This document shows positions 12,181-25,735 of a stretch of 64,000 nucleotides of DNA, piece by piece. Within the stretch, counting starts at the first letter, position 1. Every line of letters starts with the position of its first letter. Made by a program: the position numbers and the translations under genes. The notes beneath the pieces were generated by a model that was given only the letters and a program-made list of their open reading frames with translations, did not search any database and was not told the origin of the DNA. Origin of the DNA: Istiophorus platypterus (taxonomy: Eukaryota > Chordata > Actinopteri > Istiophoriformes > Istiophoridae); the NCBI GenBank assembly GCA_016859345.1, contig CM029126.1, positions 9,544,527-9,608,526 of the forward strand, read 5' to 3'.

Positions 12181-14640
12181 AGGGGGGCCCCTCGGCCAGG
12201 CGCTGCCCCCCCCTCCCCAACTGCCGCTACGTCCTTCTCACTCCCCTGCTCTCCACGCGCACACTGTCTACTCTCATATAGACAGGGCCATCCAGGCTCG
12301 AGCCCAGACGCAGAGGCGTCTGTGCGCACACACACATGCACACAAGAATAAAACACGTATTTGCTCAAATACATTCACAAACACAGACATGTATATGAAA
12401 CGTGCACTGGCAAGCACACATGCCCACACACACTCATGCACAATCATATACTTAGACAACCATATATGTATGCAAGAAAAAAAACTCATGCTGATACCCA
12501 TACAAATAAAGTTTAAACAAAGCAGAGAATGCACTGGGACACCCGCAACCAAAAGAGGAAATGTGTGTGTGTGTGTGTGGGTTTCTGAGGTACGTGGATT
12601 ACATGAGACATTCCATGTAATTCCAATGCCACATATACTGATGTGCTAAAGGACATATCCACTGATTCACTCACACTGATTGTGAAACTGCTTTACACAA
12701 TTAAGTCATGCTCTCTTAACAGACAACACACTTGCTCACACACGCACACTCTTTACCCCCCCTACACACACACATATCCCACAGGCCAGTGGATAGGGAA
12801 ATCAAAGTGACACGGAGGTAGAGCAAGGGGGAGTGAGAGATTAGAGGAAATGAAAAGAGTAAAGAGGAAAGAGGGAAAGAGGGAATGGGAGGCCGAGCGT
12901 GCTGCAGATGGAGTAGACTGTAAAATAGGGAGTGACGCTCAGACTGAGTATATAAATGATGCCGTATGAATTCTGGATGAGGATGTATAGAGTGATGTAT
13001 ATGATGACTACCCAAAACATGACTGAGGATGTCACATATAGTTATTACTGTTTACCTAAGGATGCAGTATGAATGTACAATATACAGTATCCGATTGCAA
13101 TCATAAATCTGTCACCGTGCTTGTTGGTGTCTTCTTGTTTTCAATAAGTTTCCTCAAAACCAACTTTTCCCTTCAATAGAACACTATCACCTTTTGTAGC
13201 TTTTGAAAACCAATCTAAATTTTCTTACATAAAACAAAGTATTCCCAGCTAAAGCAGAGCATATTTTTCTGTAGATTTCTTGTAGATTAAAGATGTTATG
13301 ATACATGTATCTGAATTATCAGTTGTCAGTTTATTAGCAATACTTAGCTGGAACTAATTCAGTCTATTCCAACAGTCTTGAAATGAATCCTGACTTTATG
13401 AAGGCTGTAATGCTCTTTTATTGACATTTTTTTAGAGAGGTTTTGATTCAACTTTATGGTCATTTTGGAGGATGTAGTTTGTGTTGCTTTAAACTGCTCC
13501 TTTATACAGAGCGATGTTTCTACCATTTAGCTTACTCTCGTTTAAATAAATGGGATGGGGATAATAGAAACACCTGAAGTTGATGCAACGCTTCTCTGAA
13601 ACAGTTTCAACACAAACCGATCATTGTTATCTTCATAAAGGAAGGATTTGTTGCAAGATTGTATTTTTATACTGCATTAGTTTTAGCTTGTGGTACCTAA
13701 AAACTGCCAACTCACTGTGGCATCACTGGTGAATAAGCTTGACTTATTGGTAGGATAACTGATAAATAGGTTTAAGGTATAAAGCTGATTAACGGCTCTA
13801 AAAAAATCTTTTTATCATTTAAATTCTTTTGGTCAGTGGGCTTGACTTTATATGATAGTTTCAAGACCAAAAACAACCTAGAACCAATCCTCAGAAACGC
13901 AGATTATTTACGATAATCAGATAAAATTCTCTGAATAAAGCCAGAATAAATTGATATAATATGGCTCTAGGAGTCATGATGATTTGATTAATAAAATTAA
14001 TCTAAAAATCATACATATATGTGCAGAGTAAACTGGTTAAATTGTTGTTTTTGTTCTTAGTTATTTTACCTGTGTTGTATGTCATATTTCTTTATGTTTT
14101 ATGTTTTAATGTGAAGACTGTTAAGTCTACAGAAAGTGCTATTACTATTTTGTGCAAATTTATTTTTATTCATTTGAGCTGTTACTGAGATAGACATGCC
14201 AAACATAACAGCTTATTTTGCTGTTATTGCTGTCACTATAACTTCTTGCAGACCCTTGATGTAACATATGTGACTTATTGTTTTTTAGAACATGTTGCCA
14301 AGGGACTGCCGTTGAAGTTTAGCTGGCTAATATTGGCATTTTTAAAGAACTGTTCATTAATGTGCATTGTCTACACACACATACACACAGGCTGCATAAG
14401 GGCAAACATCAAAATGAACCAAGTCTGTGCTTTACATGAGCAGGTGATCTAGAATAGAGGTCAGTGAGATAGCAAGATCTTATACTTAAGTTCAATGGAG
14501 TTTGTTTAATTAATGTGGTGCATGACAGCTGCAACCATTTCCACTAGATCCATTTCATGAGCTATATCCTTGACTAAACTAGGTAGTTTAAAAACATGCA
14601 GTCTCATATTGCAATAGATACAGGGTTGTGTGACGTGTTT
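12180..14640. other. Intergenic DNA, no gene seen
   Basis: CA-rich and GA-rich stretches up to about 12.9 kb, then ordinary AT-rich unique DNA. No splice-bounded or homologous coding segment was recognised on either strand. Confidence 0.5.
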
Positions 14641-14870
14641 CAATGGCAATAAAGATGTGCTTCAGTATGAGATATTAACATTATTAGCATTAGCCTTGAG
14701 CGTTAATGACTGCCTTTTTTCTCTTCAAGGGAAAGAAGGGGCAGACATATAGACTGAAAAAAAGAATCAAGAGTTGTATGTGAAGCCTGCAGATATCTTG
14801 GGCAGCTAATGGCGGTGGTACACTGCTCATGACCTCATATAATGTAAAGCTTTACATGCCAGAAAGAGAG
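14640..14870. promoter_or_regulatory. Weak candidate conserved non-coding element
   Basis: Block rich in ATTAGCATTAG, GCGTTAATGAC and GCTAATGGCGGT words, distinct from the surrounding pyrimidine tracts. The regulatory call is inference from composition only. Confidence 0.22.
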
Positions 14871-15721
14871 AGGCTCTACCGAAGTGTAACAATCTTTTAA
14901 GACTACTGGCCAGCTGTTTCACACACTGTCTCCCTCCATCATTTTCTTCTCCATCCCTCTCTCTTTTTTTTTTACTTGTCTTCTCATTCATTTTTATTTT
15001 ATCTCCTGGTGCTGTGGAGCATCTTGTGTATCTCCCTCACTCCCCCACTCTCTGACCACAGCGCAGAGGGTGGCCAAACCTGGTAAGTATTGACAGGGAG
15101 CTCCAGTGACACGGAGAGAGCCAGTCAATGCCCAGACACCCAGGGCAGGGGTCAATGACAAAAGGTAGGCCGCCTGGAGAGAGGGAGCTCAGAAGGGAGG
15201 GAGAGAGGACGAGAAAGAGAAGGGGAAGGCGGCTGATAGATGGGGAGGCACAAGAGATATGCGGCGAGATAATATAACTTTGAGGCAAGATAAAAACAAG
15301 GTGAAAGAAAAAAAAAACACAGAGGGAAATGCCAGACAGAGGAACAAGGAGAAAGATGAAGAAAGAAAGAAAGAAAGAGTAAATGATGAAAAGGGGATTT
15401 ATGCTTCAAAGATGACATCAGAAGGATCAAATAAGACGGTAATTAATGGTGTTTGGGATGAAGGAATTACAGGCATTTGGTCAGTTACAATATAAGAGAG
15501 ATCAGCGATAGATAGATCAAACTAATGTACTTTTAACAGTAGGTTAAGAATATTAAAATAAGTTCTAACAAGTGAAATTAGAAACTGGAGAGAGAAACGT
15601 GGAAGTTCAAGACGAACGGCGACGCAGAGGAACCAAGCGAGAGTGACATGAACGTTCCTCAGAGACTGCGGATGGGAAAAGTGAGACAGGACGCTAGACT
15701 GGGATTAACAGATCCGTACCA

Positions 15722-15763
15722 GCGCACGCACACACACGCACACACAAGCACACACACGCACAC

Positions 15764-15817
<54 letters not shown>
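15722..15817 (+). repeat. (CA)n/(CACG)n microsatellite
   Basis: About 95 bp of CA units with interspersed CG at the left side and a pure (CA)n run at the right. Confidence 0.92.
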
Positions 15818-15818
<1 letters not shown>

Positions 15819-15899
15819 GAGCGCGTTTTTGTATTGACACAGGGAGTGAGTGTCAGTATGTATTGAACGGCGGGCAGTAAGTGAGACCCCCCCACCACT

Positions 15900-17700
15900 C
15901 TTCCCCTCCTCCAACTCTCTTTCTCTCTATCGGATATCAGTCCCTTCTCCTCTAATCATTTCCTTCCTTTTGGCTCTCTCTTCTTTCTAATACAATTATC
16001 CCTCATCCCCCTTTCCTTCCTCTTTCCCTCTCTATCCTTCTGTTTCAACTACTTCCATCCTTCTCCCACTGGTGTTACTTTTCTGTTTTACCCTGTAAGA
16101 TCCCACCCACACACTTTTTAAAAAAAATCTCTCTAGTCATGTTCTGGCTGACAAAATTGTGCCTGCCATTGTCAGTTGTACTTATTGTACCTTCTTGTTT
16201 GCACTTACCTGGCACTCTCCTTTGTTTCGATCTCTAGTGATCAATCTCCTGTATCCTCAGTGTGTGACAGAAAGGTTCTCATTAATCAATATCACTCTCC
16301 ACATGTGATAACATTCCTCTCCAAGCCTCTGCGATTTGGCCAAGATAAACATACAAAAAACTTGCAAACAAATACAGGGTTAAAAAAAATAACCACTACT
16401 TTATCATAAAAGACTTTGCAGGGAATAGGTACATTACACTTGGTTGCCTGACCATTAGCAGTAGTAATCAAAACCATATAAATCCAATATGTTCGTTGTA
16501 TATATTCCTATTTGTTGATTAAGTTTGTGTTTGACATATTCTCTCCAAATTATCAAGATTTTTTTCCTCTGGGGCAATTAAATCAATTTGCAGTTTTGCT
16601 GACTGATACACTTGAATTTTTTTCACAAATAACTTACCTTTTTTTGAGCTGTTAGTTGTCTCATGTTACTTTGAAAATTCACAGATCAAAGTGCTAATTG
16701 CCAGAACTGTTTCTAGCTGCTAATTGGCATTATATCTAACATGATTTACTTTTGTAGCAGGGCTTGTAATTGTGATTTCGTTGTTTAAAGGTTAAGTAGT
16801 TCTGTTTCCATAATCAGTAACTTAGTCCATAATCGAAGCTCAGAGAAAAGTCAAACAGGCTGGGAACATATCCGTAAAAAAAATATCTACCAAGATTTTA
16901 TTTGTGTATCAGCAATTTTTGTGAATTTTGAATTTCGGTTCTGTCAGATGATGGTATGAAAAAAAGGTTTTTAAAATTCCTATATCATCAAACAACAGTT
17001 TATCAATATGTGCATTTTATATGTGGAAATCTACATATATAGTAGTACGTAAAATAGGGAAAACCAAATACAAAATGGAGAACGACAACGTCCCGTGCAG
17101 ACATTAGACCCCTTTCCTTGGCCTCAGGCTCCAATCCTATTTACACTTTCCACTCACTGTGAAGTGTCTGCAGGTTCCTTTGGTCTCAGGTGATGCATCT
17201 GCAGGCCCCACTGCCTCACCTTTGCAGGGGTAGGAGAGAACACTTCCCCTAAAATGGCAGCAAGTGTGGAGCTCAGAGCTGTTTTTTCTGGATCGGCCCC
17301 AAGTCCAACCAACAGTATCACCCTGCATCCTACAGTGCCCTTGGCTTTAAACCACTGAGCCCATCATTTCTCCCTCAAATTAATTTGTTTCAAATGCAAT
17401 TAGGAACAGAGTACATGGTGGGATTTATATATTTATATTTAAATGAGATTACAACTACGACGGCAGGGCAGAAAGATGGGAAGATCACATCTTCTCCACG
17501 GTCTTTGCTGCAGATGCCGGGGGCGGTTGTCAACAGAGAGGTGGAGAGAAGTTTGTCTCTCTGCCGGTTTAGCTCCCACTTACTCCCATCACCCCCCCCC
17601 CCTATTTTTTCCTCCCTCTCAAACCCACAGACACACCTGCTATGTGTTTACATGGACCAGCCCTAACTGCCACTAATAGCGGATTGTGGTAGTGTGAACA
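15900..17700. other. Intergenic DNA, no gene seen
   Basis: CT-rich left edge, then AT-rich unique DNA. Segments near 17.1-17.4 kb have balanced composition, but I recognise no protein or splice-bounded exon. Confidence 0.45.
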
Positions 17701-17879
17701 GGTAACCCTGTCGCAAACTGTGCAACAACCAGTTTCCCGTTCCTTTCATCAGTGAGAGCACTCTACAAAATAGAGACAACTCTCTCCTCCAGTTATTAGG
17801 TTGTTTTTTTTTATATTGTTGTTATTGTTGTTGTTTTTTCCCCCCTCTCTGCTCGGCAACACTTCATCTCTCCTGTCGG

Positions 17880-18142
17880 ATGGGGGGGGGGGGGGGGGTA
17901 CGACACGACAGATAGGAATTCGTGCGGAGGGACGGGGAGGGCGATATTTCACAACAGCCGCATTGGCAGACAACCACCTTTCCTCGCAAATTTGTGAGTC
18001 TCGCTTCCTGCACGCCTCGCGCCCCGTGCTCTGCCGGAAACAGATGGTTCCCGGAATGTCCTCGAGCGCAGTTCTGAAGAGCTGCTAGTAGCCCGAGAGG
18101 CGCGCGAGGGAGGGAGGGAGGGAGGGCGCGAGGAGGAGGAGG

Positions 18143-18173
<31 letters not shown>

Positions 18174-19070
18174 GGAGGAGGAGGAGGAGGAGGAGGAGGA
18201 AGGAGGAGGAGGATGAGGATGAGGATGAGGAGGAGGAGGAGGATGAGGAGGATGAGGATGATGAGGAGGAGGAGGAGGAGGATGAGGAGGATGAGGAGGA
18301 GGATGAGGAGGAGGAGGAGGAAGGGGGCGCGCGTTGTCTTTCCACAGAACTTAACTTCGGCTGCCTCCCTCTTCCAGCTCACTGTCTCCCTGCTCCATGA
18401 GAATACTTAACAATAATTCAATATCATTATAGCGTCGGGCGGTAAAGTTCCTCACCGTGATCCCGCTCGCTCCGGTAAGAGGTCGCCAACTACAGCAAAG
18501 ATTAATCTGTGCCGCTTTTAACCGGGGGGGGGGGGGTGTTTGTTTTCTCGGGACTATAAAGCGGTGATATAATCTGTAGTAAAACACGTCTCGCCACCAA
18601 AAACCGTCTGACGGAGTTTGAGTGACCAACTTTCTTGGGTCTTCGGGAGATGCTCAGAGAGAACCGGCCGGTTGCTATGCGACCCGGTCGGCCAGCGCCG
18701 CGGTGGGGTGTTTTCTTTTTTTCGGTTAGGTGGTTACGGATCAGCGTATCATCTGGTATCTTATCGATTCAACCGACTTTAAAACGGCTTGATTGGTGAT
18801 ACTTAAAGCCCATCGAGCTGAAGGAAGCCTGTGAAGAGGTTCAAAGGGCAGCCGGAGAGACCTGCGCCGGCTTTTGATTGACTGGACGTGACGGGGGTGG
18901 GAGAGCCGAGGCGGGGTCGGTTTCAGCGGCGGACGGCGACGCGAACGCACCGCGGGGCCACGGGCGCTGCAGCGGCCCCGCGGCTCTGGAGCGCCGAGGC
19001 ACTGAGGCTGTATCGGTCCGGGAGGGGGGCAAACTGTGGAGGCCACAGCCAAGGCTCTGAAGACCCTGCG
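17880..19070. promoter_or_regulatory. CpG-rich promoter-like block
   Basis: Dense CpGs surround a purine repeat, in contrast to the CpG-poor flanks. Features include gcgcgcgagg, ggccggttgc, cagcgccgcgg and cgcaccgcgg. A plus-strand donor-like sequence (CCG followed by GTAAGA) lies at about 18473. No coding exon is attached in either direction, so it may be the promoter and 5' untranslated first exon of a gene with long introns, or a regulatory CpG island. Direction is unresolved. Confidence 0.5.
18127..18322 (+). repeat. (GGA/GAT)n trinucleotide repeat
   Basis: Nearly 200 bp composed of GAG, GGA and GAT triplets with no C. Frames through it read as poly-Glu/Asp, poly-Arg/Met or, antisense, poly-Ser, poly-Leu and poly-Ile, and are artefacts. 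Confidence 0.92.
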
Positions 19071-19191
<121 letters not shown>

Positions 19192-19249
19192 ACCTGGCTG
19201 CAGACAATAACAGTCCACCTGTATAACACCGCTGAATCTGGTTCATCCG

Positions 19250-20060
19250 TGGGACTGCTTCAGGAACGTTTTATACTAAATACACAGCTATCGTTTCACT
19301 TAAAAACATGACTAAGTACACGTGCTCATGTTTCTCGTACAATTTTGAGCAAACTTAATTATTTCCATTTATATATACTTCACACTGTGAGAGGCAGGTG
19401 TTGCACTTTTTAGTCCACATTTATTCACATTTATTATTTTATTTATAGCTAGAAGTTACTTTGCACAGTAAGGTTTTTAACACAAGACACACTATCATGT
19501 TATAAAATATGAATCACTGTTACAGATTGAACGAAGCAAACAATATATAAAATAGTTGAAATAGCCTCACTTCAACCAGCTAAAACATTAAGATGCTGCT
19601 TACATGTTTATATATCCGGGACAGTAATCCACTAATTCCATGTAGCCTATATGTTACTCTAAAAGGAGCATTCTGTATAATTCTGTTTTGATACTAAGAG
19701 CGCCTTTTCCTGATAATACTTGCCCATGCTTATTCCACCATCGCCTACAAATTACCGAGAAAAATATTTTATGGGATTTGGTCGAGGTTCCCGAACTAAA
19801 AGCAGACTATAATTAAATAACAAAATATAGGTCAAAAGCGAGGAAACATTTGCAACTTAAGAAACCCTGGCCAATATCTGAGCGCCCATTAATGGACTGA
19901 AAGCATCCTCTCCAATTAGATCGCTGTAATCCGCAGCTCATCCCTGTCTAACGCCCCACTTGTCCTACAACCGATACTTTAATGCGGACTTGTCGGCACC
20001 TGACGATCCGGCTCTTTGTTATAGAGCATTCGGGGGCTAATCTCACTGACCCGGCGCAAC
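19250..20060. other. Intergenic DNA, no gene seen
   Basis: AT-rich unique sequence with no recognised coding or RNA gene. Confidence 0.45.
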
Positions 20061-20160
20061 CTTGACCACCCCCCTCAAACTCCCCCCGGCCTCGGGCTTG
20101 GTTCTTCGCCACCACGGACACACAACGCTTCCCGGGAGAGCGAGACAGAGACAGAGGGAG

Positions 20161-20162
<2 letters not shown>

Positions 20163-20223
<61 letters not shown>

Positions 20224-20231
20224 GAGACAGA
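20163..20231 (+). repeat. (GA)n microsatellite
   Basis: Long GA run with GACA interruptions. Confidence 0.9.
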
Positions 20232-20549
20232 GCCCTCTTAATCGTTTCATCAAACGCGTCCCCGCTGCGAGGGCAAGTGCGCGCCGCCGACCTCCCACTC
20301 GTCCCAGTAGCAGGGATGAGGGGGGAAGTCGATGCAACAGCGCCAACACAGCCAGTGATCCATAAAACAGGAGCCAATAGGCAAGTGGGTAATGAGGGAC
20401 TTCATTTGAACTTTATGTAAACAATAAGGAGCAATACCTGGCTTGCCGTGGGGGGGGGGGGCAGATATGGAGGTTGTAACCTAGATGGATAGACAGCTTA
20501 AGCATTGGAATCAACTGATCTGTACGGAGATTAGCGTCGTTGCTCTACA

Positions 20550-20584
20550 AAAAAACAAACAAACAAACAAACAAACAAACAACC
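20550..20584 (+). repeat. (AAAC)n microsatellite
   Basis: Six to seven aaac units followed by poly-A. Confidence 0.85.
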
Positions 20585-20699
20585 AAAAAAAAAAAAACTG
20601 CAAACCATATTAAAAAATAAACATCCAATTTCAGGACAGATGCTTTTCTGAGTCCACGGCAATGAACAATAAAATACAAACAATTAAAGAGAAAGAGAG

Positions 20700-20707
20700 G
20701 GAGGGAG

Positions 20708-20746
<39 letters not shown>
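20700..20746 (+). repeat. (GA)n microsatellite
   Basis: GA run, followed within 50 bp by a CA-rich run (about 20799-20832). Confidence 0.88.
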
Positions 20747-20748
<2 letters not shown>

Positions 20749-20879
20749 AGGAACCTTTCACCGCCCCCCACCCTCTCTTCCCCTCTATCCCCCCCCCCCA
20801 CACACACACACGACACACACACACACACACACCCTCCCCTCTTCTCTGGAAAAAAACGGCGAGGAGGCGCGACTCGCAG

Positions 20880-20975
20880 GGCCGCACATAGCTGATCAAT
20901 ATTCGATTTAGTTGCTAATTTAGGGCCTTTCTATAGCTGTCATCCCGTGATGTATGAGTCCTAACCCGAGGTCGC
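20880..20975. promoter_or_regulatory. Weak candidate conserved non-coding element
   Basis: Short complex block with TGATCAATATTCGATTTAG and GCTAATTTAG between a CA microsatellite and an A-rich tract. Inferred from texture only. Confidence 0.22.
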
Positions 20976-21589
20976 CGCGGAAAAGAAGAAGAAGAAAAAA
21001 AAAAATAAGAAAAAAAAAAATCAAACACCAGTCAACTTTTCACTTAACAATAGAGCGACTTGAATATTATTTATGGGCGAAAGACCCACTTTATGGGTGA
21101 ATTGCTCCCATCGCCGGTGGGATGATGAAGCGCCTTGTAAGTACATGCCACACAGGCTCTGACACCCGCGTAAACAGACATGCGGGCAAAGGGAGAAACA
21201 TGTAAACACACACACGGGGGGGGGGGGCACCCTGCTTTTAAAATAGGCGCAAAAGCCGCGCGAAAAGGGGAAATATTCATATCAACAGACGTCAATACCT
21301 CGGTCTCCTGGAGTTCACAATGCGATCTGAATGCACACGTTTGATTAATGGCGTTTGTTTGATAAAAAAAAAGAGACCCCCCCCCAAACACACACACGCA
21401 CACAAACCTCGTACCCCCCCCCCCCCACACACACACACACACACAAGTTTGGAGCGACACAAAAGATATCCTATTTGTCACGCGGACTAATATTATGTAT
21501 TACGGACCTAATTGGTTTCTCTTTCGCACGCGCGCACGGGCACGGGCCCCCCCGTCAAATCTGAACGCGCGCTGCTTTATTTTGCCACT

Positions 21590-21740
21590 TAATGTCTTCC
21601 CGATCGATCACTGTTGTAAGGATGTTATCAATAATTTGAAAGCTTGATTAACTTCAGCGTTTCCATAACAATTCTACCGCGTTTATCCTCTTTCGAATTT
21701 TTAATTAACGCTTGCTTAATTAGTTCGAGATCGTTTAGGA
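21590..21740. promoter_or_regulatory. Candidate conserved non-coding element
   Basis: AT-rich but high-complexity block with CGATCGATCACTG, TTATCAATAATTTG, TTTTTAATTAACGC and TTAATTAGTTCG words (HOX/PBX and LIM-homeodomain type). Three CpGs survive despite the AT richness. No open frame. Confidence 0.33.
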
Positions 21741-22299
21741 GTGAGATGCTTTATTTTAAGGGGGGGGCAGGAAATTAACATAAAAATCTCTGCTGATAAA
21801 TTGATATATTATAAGGAAAGAAATGTTGTAGGAATTTCTAGGCGGAACGAGTCATAAACAGACATCCATCAAAATAAGACAGCTTGAGACAACGTATAAT
21901 TCTTTGGCAGAAATATTTAATTATTTAATGACTATACTATTCTAATTTCATCAAATAATGAGGGTGTACATTCTCTCTGCCTGAATCATTCATAGACAAA
22001 GAGACCGATTTATTACATGCAGCATAAACAGGAAACCAATTTCCTCAGGTGACAAAGTATTTTAAAGAACAGTCAGCCTGGTAGCTACATATGCTGCATA
22101 CAATGTAGGCCCTGAACTTGCTCAAACCAGTATCATCACGTTTAAATAAAGGGAGATTTGCTGTAACTTATTGAAAAATAAAAGATACAGCTGTACAAAT
22201 GAAGATCTCCGCCGAAAACAGTATGCAGTTCACTGAAACCGTTGACAGAAATTTCTGTATATTAGTGTGATAATTGATCCTTAAATGCAAGCAGTATGC

Positions 22300-22440
22300 T
22301 GCCATGTAAACCACTGAATGAATAAAAGGCATTTTAATTAGAGCGATTAGTTAAGGAATCAATGAGCTGGCACTAGCAGAGCTCAAAGGGAGACCTGAGA
22401 TCAGCTAATGAAGCACTGAAGTAAGCTTTTCCACCCCATG
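22300..22440. promoter_or_regulatory. Weak candidate conserved non-coding element
   Basis: Contains CATTTTAATTAGAGCGATTAGTTAAG and AGATCAGCTAATGAAGC words arranged like homeodomain binding clusters; no coding content. Confidence 0.25.
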
Positions 22441-25400
22441 CTTTGACTAGAAACTCCTTTTTTTATTGGCTGCAAGTGTAACCTTCACATTATGGAAGTT
22501 AGGGATGTGGTAAAAAGTAATTCAAAGACCCAACAAAACTACTGATAAATATTATCGCCAAAGCATTAAAACCGGCACGTTTTAGCTTCCCTTCTCTAAT
22601 ATATCTGACTGACAGATCATGTAGTTGTTTATGCTATAAGGAGCTAGATGTGTTATTCTCACTGAATTCTGAATTTTTACACAGACCATACATTACGGAT
22701 CCAGTGCGTTTAGGAGTCTCTTTGCATGTAAACTAGGATATGGAGAGTGGGAGTGTGTGTATTGGCTGCTGCCAGCTGCTATGCAGCCTGCAGGTTGTGG
22801 TGTGAAAGTGAGAGTGTGATTTCCCCAGACCCTACTCTCCGGGGACGCCTGGCTCCCCCTGCCATCTCCCCAGAACCCCGCCGGTTAAACGGACAGGTCA
22901 GTGTTACACGCGCACCGCAAACACACGTGCATGGATGCATGCACTCACGCACGCACGCCCATTCACATGCACGCATGTACGTACGTACGTACACACCCTG
23001 CCTTTCAATCTCTTCTGGAGATGGGCCCCCACTGCCATATGAGGGCCACATTTCCCTTGTCATTACAAGCAAGTCACAGAGAATCTCTCGCCTCACTGTA
23101 TACACGATAATCAGATCCAACCTTGAATTACCAACATTAGAAATATTGCAGGAGGTGAATCGTAAGGAAACGACCTCGTGAATAATAGTCTACACTGCCA
23201 ATGAGAGTTGTAATTGTAAATCTGATTCTATCCCTCAACCACATGCTGTAATGAGTACCAGGCATTGTTTAAATGACTCAAATGAAATTGATGCCGATTC
23301 ACCAAGCATGAATGACAGCTCATATGAAGATGTGTGCTGGGAATAAGATATGATGGGGATCTGAGATTGTGTGTCTGTGTGCACACTTTGGTTGAGTGTG
23401 TCTGTATTTGTGGATGGTGGTGGCCCTTGAATAGGGTGTTTAACAGTGGTATTAATAATCTCCATGATCTATGAGCTCGTCTGGTGTCACTCAGCCATTA
23501 GAGAGACAGTCTCTCTGTGTTCTCCACACCTCGTTTCCTCCCCCGCGCCCGTGTCGGCCCACTAAAATAATTGTGTGTTAATGGGTGGGGAGGAGGGGTA
23601 GGAGGGAATGGTTATGAGGGGGGGATTGAATCCCAGGGAGGGAGGGATAGAAGGATTATCAGGGAGTTGGGTCACTCTTAACAGAGGAGAAGATTATGTG
23701 ATGGCTGACCCTTCCTGGTCAAAGTGACAGTGGAGGAGAAATGTGGCAATAATCAGGGGACACAAACCGGGAAGGAATTATGTAAAATAAACTTAAGCAT
23801 GAGGGAAGTGACCATATCTGAGTCTATGATAATGAAAGAGCGAAAGGTAATTGTTTGCCTGTATTCCTGCGGGAAGGGGATCCGAAGGCAGGTGAGGTAG
23901 CCTAAAACCATTTACAGGTCCTAATCTGGGTGGAATGAGCCGTGAGAGGAAGAAGGAACTAAAGTACACTGACTAACAGGTCTCCCCTGACCCTTCTCCA
24001 ACTCCCATTCTCCCGCCTCTACTTTTCCTCTTCCTCATTTCCTCTCTCCTTCCAACCCTGCTTTCCACCACTTCCATCTACAAAACAAAGTTGCCTGGCA
24101 TTGAAGGGACCCCTAGAGGCTGTCAGCAAGGAAAAGTGGGAGTCACCCCCAGCCAAGACAAAGAGGTAAGAAAGCGAATGAGGTAGAGAAAGGGAAAAGG
24201 AAAGAGGGGGAGTGAGGAGATTGAAGCGTTTCTAATTTAAATAAACCCTTTGGCAGACTGAAACTGGCAGCAAGCTTCCCCTTTGCTCGGAAGGAAAAGA
24301 GGGAGAAGAAAGGAAAATGGGAAAAGGGGGGGGCAAAAGGAAAGGAGAGATAGATAGCTGGATATAGAGATGTCTCCATGCTGGTTTGGTTATCCGCATG
24401 GGAGACTTAGAGGCCAGAAGACGGGGAGCGGGGGAATATAGAGACTGAAGTGGAATACGATAGGGGGCCAGATGGAGGAGAAGGAGAGGGGATAACAAAT
24501 AACGGGGAAAAAACACTGACAAGATACCGGGGTTAAGGGAGAGGGGAATAGGAAAGAGCTTTGAAAGTTAAGTAATAGAGAATTGTGTGTGTATGTCTAT
24601 GTGTGTCTGTGTGAGAAAAGGTGTGATCCATCTATTGGGAAGAGTTCATCCATCCTCCACTGCTGAAGGAACACACACACACACGAAGAGAGTGGGAAAA
24701 AAAGTCAGACAGGGTCTCTCAGCAGTGGGTCCGATCAGTCTCATCTCATCAAAACTTGGCTGAAGTTTTTTGGATGGAACCCAGCTCCAATCTGTTTGAG
24801 CCGCCACACTCTTCTCCGTCACACTGTCTCCCCCTGTCTGTCCCTTTGGCTCGTCACAGCAGTGGCCTGCTCTCCGGGCTATACACTCCTAATAGGCTGC
24901 CATGGAGAGAGGGGCTGCAGCAATATGGGTTGTAATCTAAACTCTCACTACTGAACGCCAGAGGATGCCCGTTTTGTTTGTCTGCTATTTGTTATGTTGG
25001 ATGGGTAAGAGGTGACAACTGGCAAAGCAGGTAGGGAGATTCAGAGAGGAGAAGCTGTTCAGGAAAGCCCCCGAAAACACTGGAAAACTAGAAAACAACA
25101 AATCAAAACATCAAATCAGGGTTGTGTGGAGGGCAAACCCACAGAGGTGGCACACGATTTTTATCTGGAGATGAGTTGTTGAGTTGACATTTAAAACCTA
25201 TGAAGCATCAAGCTGATAAAAATACAATTATATACAATACAGCTCTTTCTATGGGAGAAATTCTAGATGTCTGGCTTTTTGTTTATGGTTTACCTTACAC
25301 CATCTGAAGGTCATAGAGCCTTTTTTTTATTTCCTACCACATCACTTAACATAATGTTTGATTAAGTACCCTGCTCATATCCATATAAACCGGCTATTAC

Positions 25401-25735
25401 AGATATATTACGGAGTCAACAAAAGAATCAGGGCTTGACACGCTTGTTGACAAAAAATGACAAGACGCGATTAGAGTCTGGATTAAAGGTGCGAGGTGTG
25501 TGTGCGTAAAGGCGCGACACGCATGATGTGTAGAGGCCCACAGGTAGGGGCAAAGTCCATAGGATGGATGAAAAGAAGGGAGAGAGACAGAGAAAGAGAC
25601 AGAGAGAGAGAGAGAGCAAGAGTGAGGGAGGGAGAGAGAGCGGGGAGGGAGGGAGAGAGACTCCCGACCCCCTCCTTCAAACATACACAGCGAGAACTGG
25701 CTCCGGCTCCGGCTTCGCTGGAGTGGAGAACCATA
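22440..25735. other. Intergenic DNA, no gene seen
   Basis: Mixed unique and GA/CT-rich sequence with a (GTAC)n run near 22977-22992. Open frames here are low-complexity or antisense artefacts; no protein family was recognised. Confidence 0.45.

Noticed and set aside
18085..18410. Poly-Ser, poly-Leu and poly-Asp/Glu frames
   Set aside because: Translation of the GGA/GAT repeat in different frames.
18340..18474. A first exon ending at the GTAAGA donor
   Set aside because: One donor-like word in a GC-rich block is not enough; kept only as part of the promoter-like block.
22747..23181. 144-codon open frame
   Set aside because: Low-complexity His/Arg content from CA/CG-rich DNA, overlapped by an equally long antisense frame; no recognisable domain.
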